Positions 48,900 through 60,160 of a DNA stretch of 64,000 nt are shown piece after piece. A program made the position numbers and the translations under genes. The stretch comes from Epiperipatus broadwayi. Taxonomy: Eukaryota; Onychophora; Udeonychophora; Euonychophora; Peripatidae. Every line of letters starts with the position of its first letter. Positions within the stretch are counted from its first letter, which is position 1. Location: contig JAQFVV010012529.1 of the NCBI GenBank assembly GCA_028023455.1, positions 1,426,001-1,490,000 on the forward strand. Reading direction: 5' to 3'. The notes under the pieces are model-generated. The model worked only from the letters and a program-made list of their open reading frames with translations. It did no database searches and was not told the origin of the DNA.

Positions 48900-49040
48900 A
48901 GTATATTAATTGAATTTATATATTAGACTATTTTCATTATCTAATATTAAATTTTGAATGTCTTGAGAAAAAATTAACTTTATTTCAATTTTCCAATTAC
49001 ATTCAACTCTTAATAATAGCACACAAGAATTATCAAAGGC
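48900..49040 (-). repeat. Repeat family A, fragment
   Basis: Matches the tail half of the family A unit (compare 5870-5970 and the reverse complement of 51520-51620): TAGACTATTTTC, TTGAATGTCTT, AATTACATTCAACT and TAATAGCACA occur in the same order. Confidence 0.65.
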
Positions 49041-49285
49041 AAAAAAAAAAAGAATTATTGTTACTGTAGTGTATCCATAGATTCCAAAAATAGCAGACAA
49101 ATTAAAATCTGCAATCAATATAATATCAGAACAGCTTTCCAGAATTATACCACACTATCAGGAATTACTACATATATGTGCTGTATGCACGGATAATGAA
49201 GCTAGTATATATCGAAAAATGCTATATTAGCTGAGTGCTTTCGAGAGACTTCTTGCTTTCATATTCGTAGCTACTATTTTCTTAA

Positions 49286-49500
49286 CATCCACAAGGCCTA
49301 AACTTGAAATGCTGAAAAGCAAAAACTGTATCTATGAAATACCATGTAAATGTGGAGGAATGTATAATGGTGAGACCAGTCACCCCATTGAAAAGTGATT
49401 GCACAAACACAAACTGATGATTGGAGGAGAGAAAACAGATGTGTCTAAGGTGGCAAACCATGTATGCACCAATAAATATATGTTCAATTAGGAAAATATG
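49286..49500 (+). pseudogene. Penelope-like element GIY-YIG endonuclease fragment
   Basis: The plus strand reads CIYEIPCKCGGMYNGETSHP, then IEK, a stop, and LHKHKLMIGGEKTDVSKVANHV. This is the GIY-YIG nuclease module of Penelope-like retroelements: the first motif is I-Y-E-I/Y-P-C and the second is M-Y-N-G-E-T in place of Y-I-G-E-T, followed by the helix with conserved His residues. The stop lies in frame just after the second motif. No RT sequence was recognised upstream, so only the 3' part of an element remains. The minus-strand frame over this region is a shadow. Confidence 0.7.
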
Positions 49501-49559
49501 AAAATATTGAATAAAGAGGAAAAGGTACAAAGAAGAAATTAAAAGAAGCTGCTCACATT

Positions 49560-51350
49560 ACAATAATGAATAACCTTATAAATCAATCTAGTGTGACTAT
49601 ACTGTACCGATGTAGGGTGTTACATATTTCTAGTAGTTAACGAGAGTAAATTTTATTAAAAGAAAATTTTAAAAAATGTTATTTCTAAAAGTTAGTTTAA
49701 ATTTCAGAAAGATTTTCATGAAAGTTTGAGAAAAGGAAAAGAACAAAAGAAAGGGGAGGGGGAAAGATGTCAGTAATAAATAATAATTAAAGGAAAAATG
49801 ATTACCATTGTTAGTTTTAAATTAATAAAATAAATCTCTCATTTTGTCTTGTAATAGGGAATGTGTGTGTCTATAAATATAGTCAAAAGAAAGGAATTTT
49901 TAATGATAAAATAGAAAGCTAATGCAATGCAGATAAAAGAACTGAAAACTTAAAATCAAAACTATAGAAATAATTAACAAACAAAGGGACTAAGTATTAC
50001 TGTTTGATTAAAATAAAAAAAAACTAATGGAAGGACTAGAACAAAGCTTGAACTCTTAAATAAAAGGAATGAAAGCCCAATAGGATTGCATCAGATTGCT
50101 CGATCGATCCTCAGATAAGGAACACTAGCTATAAAATGGAGATTTTGTATTGTTATATCATTCAAGCATTTAAAAAAAAAATCATTAAAAATTATTATTT
50201 ATTCAGAATTCATCAAAATTGATCTAAATATATTGAAATATCTCAGAATGAACATGATCTAGAATGTGTTGGTGAACCCATCGGATCGTGCAGTTGGCTT
50301 GTATCTCTCTGCAATAACATCAGCAGTTAGTTCGAGGGAGAAATCATGTTCATGTAAAACTGGAAATCATTGGAGTGTCCATGCTAAGATCCGCTAGTAA
50401 ATTCTTATACATCCCAACGGGTTGGAATCAGGAGAATCAGCAGAAGCTACGTTGCCTTATTCGCGTGTTCAAATCCTAGGTAAACATTCATTTTGTCTTC
50501 AAATATTATACTTTAAATTTAACCAGATATAGAATTATTAATTTCTATGATCTATCTACATGCATTAGCTTAGTTTTCGTAATAAGACTTTTAAAACAAA
50601 GATTTCATTAGTTATGTTGTACATTATATAATTAATGTGTTTTATTTTATTTATTATTTAAATGTATATGTGTGTAATTTGAACATATTAAAATGTATAC
50701 TTTAATATAATATGTGTACACATTTATTACAAGGCAATAACGAGCATTTAAAGAAAAAGTTGGATAAAATATTTTAATTATCATTAGATAGATATTTTGA
50801 GGTAAGGTTAAAAGTAAGGGAGGGATTTATGCCATAGAATTAATAACATATAAGTATTCTATTGAACAAATATTTGTGACATAAATATTGAGAAATAGAT
50901 ATTCGTATTATTGGCGGAGAATTGAGAATAGTTCAAATACGATGAGCTAGCTAGGGAGGTCAGGTACTAAATTCGTAGCTGGTTGAGCAAGCAAGTTAGT
51001 TACCTTGTAATTAACTGGCGCCTAAAGGTTTTTTTTCCTTAAAATAAATAAAGTGCTTGGATGACCAGTGTTATAATTTAGTAGCAGAGAGTTAATATTA
51101 TTGGTGGCTTGCTACCAATGATATTATTATCTCTACTTGAAAGATCGGAAGCCTTCAAAAATAGTAATAGAAACTAAACAAAAGGGATAGAATAAATAAA
51201 TCTAAAAGAAAATAGATGTTGCCATCTCTTTGTTGACAAATAAAAGCAGGTGGACATACAATACATAATGTATAGAAACCAAAAATCAACTTTGCTTTTA
51301 GGAAAAAGTGAAGAAATCAGGATGAAGTATATAAAATATCTACTGATTTA
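49560..51350. other. Noncoding, with a raised-complexity patch
   Basis: 50040-50490 is less AT-rich and holds a B-box-like GTGTTCAAATCCTAGG near 50468, so it may be a SINE-related unit. The rest is AT-rich and unassigned. Confidence 0.4.
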
Positions 51351-51355
51351 TCTTT

Positions 51356-51658
51356 GGCAGGATGGCTCAGATGGTTAGAGAGTTATCTTCAAATTTAATA
51401 TTAAAGAATCTAAGGGTCCAGATTTTATTCCCATGCTAGTATTATCACTAGTCAAGCCAGCAACATCTGAAGAAGAGAGGAGAATAAGATCTCTCAAAGT
51501 GCATATACTAACCTGTATGATATTACTAACAGGTGAATGTAATTGAAAATTTAAATGAAATAAAATTTTTCTAAAGTTATTCAATACTTAATGTTAGATG
51601 ATGAAAATAGTCCCATTTGTAAATACAACTAAAATTCCATCATCACAAACATTCAGGA
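51356..51658 (+). repeat. tRNA-derived SINE (family A, headed copy)
   Basis: The head at about 51356-51440 resembles a tRNA: A box TGGCTCAGATGGTTAGAG, then B-box-like GGTCCAGATTTTATTCCC. The body has CTGAAGA (51467), a GAGA...TCTC hairpin and CAAAG where other copies have CGAAACG. The tail is shared with 5824-6021 and 48900-49040. This supports a polymerase III-transcribed SINE whose 3' part was borrowed from a longer retroelement. Confidence 0.65.
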
Positions 51659-52180
51659 AAACAAAGTATATTATGTGTGTGTGTTTCATTCTAACTGGTT
51701 TCCAAATTGATCAAAATTATATATATAATAAATAATATTTTAATTCTATAGATTTTATACTTAGCACATATTACTGTACCAGTACCATTTTATTAGATAT
51801 TATCTATGATCAATTTATTAGATAGCTGTGATCAATGTGCTGTAGTTTATACCAGAAGTGATAATAGATTTTATCTGGGTTATTCTTGATACAGAGTAGA
51901 TTTAAATTAATAAGCTAATGGTGAAAAAGGTTAAATTTTACGCAAATAAGAAACTAAGCCATGAAATAAATGGATTATTATTAAATTAAAAATTAAATTA
52001 TAATTTATTAATCTTGAATACAGAGTAGAGTACCAGATGATAAATTAAATTCAAATGGAAGGTGGGGTTTATTATTTAAGGAAAATATTGTCTTTATGGA
52101 AATGATAATAAAAACAATATACATCACTTGAAAAATGCAATTTTTAAAAAAATATTAACAATTTTGGTTCATTTCCTTAT
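51659..52180. other. AT-rich noncoding DNA
   Basis: Nothing recognised. Confidence 0.6.
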
Positions 52181-52186
52181 TGGTTA

Positions 52187-52957
52187 TTAGTAAATAAATA
52201 ATTTAGTGATGTATATAATTGTAATCCTGTGGAAGGAAATTAATCTTCACACATGGGCTATTAAATTAAATTTACATGTATCCACACATCAATTAAGTGC
52301 TTTAAAAGCATAAGTGTAACACTTATACTTAAGGTTTATTATTTTTATATAAACCAATCCCTATTAACCATGGTTAAATCAGAACTTGGAACTTATTATA
52401 AGTTTGATATTTCAATAAACTAATTATTTATACAAATTTAGTTTTTATATATCACAGGGAAAATAAAGTTTATCATTTTTAAGTACATGTGATTTTGAAT
52501 TATATTAGTTTTAATATATATAAATAAATAATTTAGCGATGTAAATAATTGTAATCTTGTAGAAGGAATTAATCTTCACACATGTGCTGTTAGATTAAAT
52601 TTACATGCACTCATCTTTCATGTATGTAGACTAATTTCCTTTTACAAGATTACATTTATATACATCATTAAATTATTTATTTACATATATTCAAACTAAT
52701 ATAATTCATAATTGCAGGTTCTTAAAAATGATAAACTTTCTGTTTTCTGTGATATATTTACTAAATTTGTACAAATAATTTATCAATTGAAATATCAGAC
52801 TCAAAGTCCTGATTTAAGCATGGTCAATAATAGTTGGTTTATATAAAAATAAGCTCTAAGCATAAGTGTTACACTTATGCTTTTAAAACATTTGAGTGCA
52901 TGTAAATTTAATCTAATAACACATGTGTGAAGATTAATTCCCTTTCACAATGTTCAT
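52187..52957. mobile_element. Foldback (inverted-repeat) element
   Basis: The left arm (52187-52618) runs X-Y-X. X (~95 bp, at 52187 and 52525) contains ATAATTGTAATC and TTAATCTTCACACATG. Y spans about 52306-52515. The right arm (52625-52957) is the inverted complement, with a truncated inner X. Within Y, AGTGTAACACTTATAC is itself near-palindromic. No coding capacity is seen. It is probably a non-autonomous DNA transposon or a MITE. Confidence 0.75.
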
Positions 52958-53698
52958 TTGATAACTAACATATTGCAGCATTGACTTACAGTAATTCTTA
53001 TAAGATTCTTGGGGTATAAAAGATGGGTTTGTTACAATTATTTTAGAATTTAAAAAAAATCATGAGTTTTGCATAAAATATATTTCTTTTAGTGATCTTT
53101 TTATATATTTATTTGATGAATTCACTGAAGTATCTAATGAGTATCTATCAAAGAAATGGATATTATACAATAATGCTAAAATCCAAATTTCCAGTCTAAT
53201 TCTCTGATTATTAGTCTTCATTAATAAGAAGGACTGGATTAAGCTTATTTATCCAGTAATCATTCTTATTTTTTATGCTGTTCAAACTAATGTAAAAGTT
53301 TTCAACATTCTAAGAATTGATGTTGCTAGATCAGTTATATAGGTCTGTTTTTAGAATATAAATGATGAAATATTATCTTTTGCTACATTTCAGAAATTCT
53401 TCTAGAATCATAAAAATAAATTATGGGCTTAGTACACCTTAGTCAACCAATCTAAACGTATCTGACTAATTACTTAATATAATCAAATTACCCTCTTGCT
53501 AGCCAATACTATTAGTTTGATACCTGAAATATATATATATAAGTGTACTTATGATCTGACAAAGTTTTTATTTTAAAACATCTGATAAGTATAAAAGATA
53601 TGCTAATTATTTTGTTTTAAATCCTTATTTACAATTGTAAATATTACAAATTCTTAGACTGCCTAATAATGAAACTAAAATTCAAATCACATGCACAT
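52958..53698. other. AT-rich noncoding DNA
   Basis: Nothing recognised. Confidence 0.6.
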
Positions 53699-54168
53699 TT
53701 GGTACTGGTCTATTAGCAGCCATACAAGTTTTGTTTCAATGTTTTAATTTATTATTAGAAGAATAATGTAAATTTGGAAATAAAAAGAAAATTGTTTTTG
53801 GGGGGGTTTGATTTCTTTTGTAATGAAGTGTTTCAAGCTGTTTTTTTTTTTTTAATTTTGGTTGCAATGTTTAATTTACTATTAGAATAATAATGTAAAT
53901 TTGGAAATAAAAACACAATTTTTTTTGTTTTACTTTTGATTAAATGTTTAATTTAATATTATAAGAATAACTTATTCTTGTACTAGTAAATTAAACATTT
54001 TAACAAAATAAAAACACAAAAAACATTTTTTAATTTAGAATACTAACAATAAGTAAATTTTCAAAAGTAAAAAAAAAAGGTCAGGCCCAGAAACGTTATA
54101 TTAATAGATTTTTTGAACAGAAACAGTGTCATCAAGTTATGTACAGCTACTAATAGACCAATACCATT
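53699..54168. mobile_element. Small TIR element (MITE-like)
   Basis: The ends are inverted repeats of about 26 bp with about three mismatches (TGGTACTGGTCTATTAGCAG at the left, the complement of CTACTAATAGACCAATACCA at the right). The interior holds two to three diverged copies of AATAATGTAAATTTGG-containing sequence and no coding frame. The superfamily is undetermined. Confidence 0.65.
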
Positions 54169-54637
54169 TTTTTTAATTAAGCAATGAAAATTTGCTGCTT
54201 GAAATATTTTTGCATTGGTTTTTATTATAAATGAAACAGCTCAAGTAATATTACTTTCAAGGCATGAAAAAGTAATTATCTATTTACCTGAAAGAAATAC
54301 GGATTAATAGACAAATAAATCTCATAAATATATTATTAAAAATTTACATTATAGGTTAATTCATTAGTTGAAAGATATATTATTATCATTGATGAAATTA
54401 ATAGACTGCATAATAATTGATATTTGAAAATTTTTTAAACTAACTACATTTTTAAAAAAAAATTAAAAATTATGATTTAAAGTACATGCTTTTTGGTTTG
54501 TTATTAAATTAATTTTAAAAATGATTGCAGAAAAAAAAAGATCCTTAATGTGCATCTGCTAGTCAGCAAAATATTTGTCATTCAAATCAAATTTAAAGAT
54601 TATATGTACAAAATGTGACAATTTAATTCATGGAATG

Positions 54638-55876
54638 AATTTAATTCCTGAAATGCACCTTTATAAAATATTGATGTAGAAATGTACACTGGTGGCTACT
54701 GTCACCTTCATAGTAGACCTGTTTTGCATGTATACATTGATTAAAATAGCATTCTCATTTCTGGAAGCATACCTGAAACTCATTTTCAGGAATACTCTTG
54801 AGCAGCTGTCTCACATTCTTTTGAATATCAGTTATAATAGGAAATATTTGTCCTTTCAGTGCAGTTTTTAATTTTGGAAATAACCAAAAACCACAGGGAG
54901 CTAAGTCGTGTGAATAGGCAGTAAAGTCTAGTTGTGTAATTGATTTTTTGGCCAAAAAGTTTCTCACAATGAGCCCATTATAGCTTTGTGCATTGTCATA
55001 ATAAATGATCCACTTATTAGGTTACAATTTGGGTCTTTTTCATTGAACAGAATCTCATAATCTCTGAAGTACTTTTAAATAATATTGTGGTTGATTATTT
55101 GTTCCTGTTCAATAAACACACGAACATGCTCCTAAATTGTGAATGCAATATGTATGTCTATTTAGGGCATGATGAATCCGGGGATTTTTATTGCATGTTC
55201 TGATGATTTGTTTCTGAATCATATTGGAAATACCATTTCATCATCTATAATTACTCTCGGTAGCAAATGCATATTTGAAGAAAGATTGGTTGCAACATCA
55301 AACTGACACTGTTTTTGTTCATCCATCAAGATCCCTGGCACAAACTTTGCAGAAATCTTTTTTATTCTTAATTCTTTATTTAAAATTAGCCTGTTACTTG
55401 ATTAATCTGTAATTCTTCAGCTATCAATCTCACACTTAATTGTTTGTCAGACTATGTTCCATCTCACACTTTGTTAATATTAACATCAGTCATTGTTTTT
55501 GGCTGTCTGCTTCTGGGATCATCCATCACATCTTTGTCTCGCATCTTTGAACCTCTTATTCCACTTAAACACACTTGATTTTTTCATAGCATCTTCACCA
55601 TATGCCACTTACAACAGTTGTAACATTTTAGTAGCACATTTTCTGATTTTCACACAAATTTTGATATTAATACTTTTCTCAAAATTTAATTACCCATTTT
55701 TATGCCAAAGCATACACATGAATATTTATTATCTTCTCATTAGCTAGCTATATAACTAACTGTATCAGCTTAAAATTTACACACGTTATCTTAAACATGT
55801 TCGAACATGAATACTCAGTGATTTTGATACAATTAAGTCACAAGTAACACCACATGGTCATTCTGGGAATTAAATT
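54638..55876 (-). mobile_element. mariner-type DNA transposon, degenerate
   Basis: 1.24 kb, the usual mariner size. The terminal inverted repeats are visible: AATTTAATTCCTGAAATGCACC at 54638 and the complement of GGTCATTCTGGGAATTAAATT at 55856-55876. The transposase remains lie between them on the minus strand. Confidence 0.85.
54700..55720 (-). pseudogene. mariner transposase, inactivated
   Basis: Recognised in pieces from N to C terminus: a paired-type DNA-binding region (VAYGEDAMKKSSVFKWNKRF), a block with KISAKFVPGILMDEQKQ, the first catalytic Asp region (RVIIDDEMVF), the second (YYDNAQSYNG) and the C-terminal region (FLAKKS...YSHDLAPCGFWLFPKLK). The enzyme would cut and paste the element via a D,D34D site. 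The third Asp, expected after the DLAPC block, is Gly here, and many stops and frameshifts interrupt the frame, so it is dead. Start and stop positions are approximate. Confidence 0.85.
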
Positions 55877-56082
55877 GTTATAACAGTAAGTATAACTGAA
55901 TTTATATCAGTTTGTTATTAATAAGCAATAGTTCATTTCTAAACGACAGGGGCAAGAATGATTAATGAAATCTTTTTGTTAACAGCTTATACTTGATTAA
56001 TATTTTTGAATTGGTATTTAAACATTTACAAATATGAATTATGGCAACTATTTTTTTTTGGTTATTAAATTTTTATATATTT

Positions 56083-56466
56083 ATTATATGTTATCTTATA
56101 TAAATCAGCATTTATTTTTATAGCGTCTGTATACAATTGTAATTACATTCATATCGGCCTTTCAAGCCAAATTGTGCAAACGCTTTTGCGAGTGTTAAAT
56201 AATAAATGAATACCCTCTGACCAAACAAGATATAGAATTTATGCAGGATTATTCCTGCATAAATTCTGTATCTTGTTTGGTCAGAGTGTTAAATAATAAA
56301 TGAATACCCTCTGACCAAACAAGATACAGAATTTATGCAGGATTATTCCTGCATAAATTCTATATCTTGTTTGGTCAGAGGGTATTCATTTATTATTTAA
56401 CACTCGCAAAAGCGTTTGCACAATTTGGCTTGAAAGGCCGATATGAATGTAATTATATGTTATCTT
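56083..56466. mobile_element. Insertion with 314-bp palindrome and 15-bp flanking repeats
   Basis: The 15-bp sequence ATTATATGTTATCTT occurs at 56083-56097 and 56452-56466 and looks like a target-site duplication. Between the repeats lie 44 bp of leader and then a near-perfect palindrome at 56141-56454. Inside it, a 94-bp block (56191-56284) is tandemly repeated (56285-56378), and each block is itself a hairpin centred on GGATTATTCC. No coding sequence is present. Confidence 0.85.
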
Positions 56467-56469
56467 GTA

Positions 56470-59400
56470 AATGATTGATTGATAACAATTTAGTGATCCA
56501 TATTACTTAAAGAAGTGATATCAGGAAATTTAATATTTTATAATTTTAATACATATATAGTCAAAATAATAAATTGATAGATAAAATCAAAAAGAGCTTC
56601 TCTTTTTTTTTTCAATTGCAGGTCTGCTTTATCAATATTGTAGATCAACTATTGGTGATTAATAAAAATTATATTTATTGTAAAATTAAGTTATCTTATG
56701 AGAAAATAGAATGGATCTTATAATGATTATAATCTCACATCAGTACACTATTTGTTTTTGTTTTTTGTTTGTTTTGGGAGGGGTGCATATTACTTTTTGT
56801 TTTTAAACTTTTGATGATCTTGACTTCTTTTCATATTTCACATACTTGAATTTTAGTTATTGGAGAAATTATTTATGAATTGAAAAGAAATATTATCTTA
56901 TTTTAGTTTAAATACTGTACTTGTTTACTATTGGTTTGAAATGTTTATTTATTTTGCTTTTTTTTTTTAAATTAAAATATAGGATAATTTATTTTTGAAT
57001 TTAGAGTAAATTGATAAGTAATATTAAATATGCACATTAGTGTTGAGAGTTAAATTTCCAACAAATTTTTCAAGATTTCCTGCCATAATTGAAGTGGTCA
57101 TCAAATATAGTTTTGACAAATAATTTTATTGATTGTTAAAAGATTTTTTCCTCTTTATATTGTTTATATAAATAAATGTGTCCATAATCTTGAAATCTTT
57201 TAGAATTTCAATTAAATATTGGTTGATAATTCTATTACAGTCTTGCCCTATTCACAAACATAAATTAGTTCAAAAAATATGTTTACAAACCAAAATAGTC
57301 ATTAAAATGTCAATTACATTTTATGTTGTTTTCATTGGACAATTTTTAATTTCCAAAAGTCTATTCCACATACATTGCAAATTAAATAAATAAATATTTT
57401 TAAGAATAGTATTATTTTAATTTAGCATACATTTGTTAATTAAAATATATTAATATGATAATTAAGCAGCAAAATATTTTTTTATACTTTAAATTTAAAA
57501 AAAAAGAGACTAACGCGTATTATTTTTCTCATCTCTATTTGCATATATATACAAAATCATGACTCTATTTAAAATATTATAGTAGTGTAAGTGAAATTTT
57601 TATTTGAGAGAAAAAAGTCTGAGTAAAAAGTGTACTTTTTAATTTCACATAAATACAAACCCCCATATATAACCTTAATGTTTTACAAAATAATGTCTGA
57701 ATTTGTAATATAAATCAACTTTCTTTACAGACTATCATATACATTCTCATTATTTTTAAGAATATTTTATATTTAAATTATTTTATTATTTCATTAATCA
57801 AATTTTAAAATTGCAAATAATTTTTGAATTTAAAAAGTAAAATTACATGAATGCAAAAAAATAATAATTTTCTGCCATTTTGTAAACTTTTTTTTTTTTT
57901 TAAAATAAATTTTTAGCAAATGTATCAGAAGTTATTTAAAGCTAAATTAATTTAAAGTTATATTTTTTAATTCTTACAAATTGATTTCAATTTTTGTGAT
58001 TGGTGTGCAAACTTAACTTATTAAATACAAAGGCATGAAGACATATACACAAATATATTTTGTAAGGTTCTTGTGCATGAAATGTTCTTAAATATACTGC
58101 ATAAACATTTAAAATATCTATATTGTTAATAAAAGATTCTAATGTCTTATGTATAGTAAATAATGTGTGTAAATGTGTAATGCTAAATAATTAAAAAAAA
58201 AAGATAAGTGCATTATTTGTTTGAAGTACATTAAATTTATAATTTTATATCTTGCTTATGAATATGTATTCATATTTTTAAAAAAAACAAGAATAGCTGT
58301 AATAAAATAATTATAAATAATAAATAATTATAAAGCTATTTTATGATTTTCTTAAAAAATTTGTGTCAAAGTTATAATGTTTTTTAAATGACTATGGATC
58401 TAAATAGTAATGACTATGATTTTAAGTATAATCAATACATCTTAATTAATGATGAGGTTTTTTTTTAAGTAGTGAGTACCATTTTTTGAGTAATGTGTGT
58501 TGCATGTTCACATAAAAAGTATTCATATAAGGAATTGAAATTATATATTTGAAAGAAGTAGATTCTTTAACATAGTTTTTCAAAGAATATTTAATTTGTT
58601 TATAGGTTGTAATATCGGGGGGGGGGGTCCTAATAATAACTACATTTGGATTTTTTTTTTAATTTTGATAGTTATAATTTTGTGAAATATTGTGCTCTAG
58701 TTATTTTATATTTACAATAATGCATTGATTATTTAAACTAAATAAGACCAAGGTTAGTTTTGACAAATATATATGAGAATACATACTTTTTCAAAACAAT
58801 CATAATTAAGCCTAAGCATTAATTAAATTATTGTGCATAAGGTGTTATTACTATTGTATTTAAAATATGATGTAAGTATTATTAAAAATAATTCATATAG
58901 GAAATTTTTATTGAACTTATTTGTAAATTATCTTCACTCTTCACCATCACCACCATTTAATTTTTTTTTAGAGTTAGCTTCATTGTCTGTTTTGAAGCAA
59001 ATTTTGCAATTTTTTTTATTTTTTACCATTAAAAATCTTAGCAAGAGATGTACCATGGCAGTCTGTTAGTAATTGTCATTATGTTTTCATTTAATAATGT
59101 GTTGATTTTGTTTATGCGCTTCTAAACAGAATGATTTTTAACTTCTGTAATAACAAATAATCACACTTTCTTAAAGGATGATTGCTATAAAAATTGCTTT
59201 GTTGTTTTTTTTTTTTTTGGTTTTATCATTCCTTCATATGATATTCTATCACATCGATTATTAATACATCAAAATCCCAATATAAGGATAGTATTTTTTA
59301 TTGCAACATAAAAATATTTATACACACATAAGTTATTTGCTCATTATAAAATAACATTTTGATAATTAAATTTTATAAATTCTCATTATAAATAATAAAT

Positions 59401-59931
59401 TCAAATATGTATGATATATTTTAAAATAATCTTACAATATTCCCAAAACATTTTCATGTTTTCATTATTAATAGATTCCTTTCCTACTTTATTTTACAAC
59501 TACAGTCTTAGTTAATGAACATTTTTTAAAAAGGCATTATTAAAAAATAGTTAACTGGAGTTTACTACATTTTTTTAAAAAAAAAATAATTAATTTTTTT
59601 AGGATCAAAATTTGTCATAATGCCTCTACACCCCCACTCTTTCACTGCAATGTTTTAAATTAGCTTGAGACCTACTTTCTCATTATATCAGTTATTTTTA
59701 TTATTTAAACCAATAAGTGTACATAGATAATAATATGGAAAGAAACTGATCAATATTGCCAAAGTCTTGGATTAATTCAAAGCACATTAAACTCCATACT
59801 GACAAAAGATTGTAAATTTTCTTTTTATTGTAAAACAAAATTGTTACTTTTTTAATACTGTAAATAAAATTGTTACATAAACAATATAAATTCTCTATCA
59901 TATATGCATCTATTGTTGTTTTTGTTTGTTT
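56470..59931. other. AT-rich noncoding DNA
   Basis: No exon or element was recognised. Poly-G at 58617-58627 and numerous A/T runs are simple sequence. The open frames here have no motif support. Confidence 0.6.
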
Positions 59932-60160
59932 CTGAAATCAGCAGGATAGAAATACATATCTTTTTACAAATTATCTTTTTTCAAACTATTAATGGTTTTT
60001 CACATTGATTATTAATGAATCATGTTTCTGAAGCATGTTTTTTTCCTGAAATCAGCAGCATAGAAATGCATAGTACCTTTTTACAAATTTATCATTTTTC
60101 CAATTATTGATAGTTGTTTTAACATTGATTGTAGATGAATCATAGTTTCATTTAGTAAAT
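59932..60160. repeat. Tandem duplication, ~114-bp period
   Basis: 59932-60045 and 60046-60160 share CTGAAATCAGCA, ATAGAAATRCATA, TTTTTACAAATT and ACATTGATT in order, with moderate divergence. Confidence 0.8.

Noticed and set aside
58617-58627. G-quadruplex-forming site
   Set aside because: A single G run without the additional spaced runs needed.
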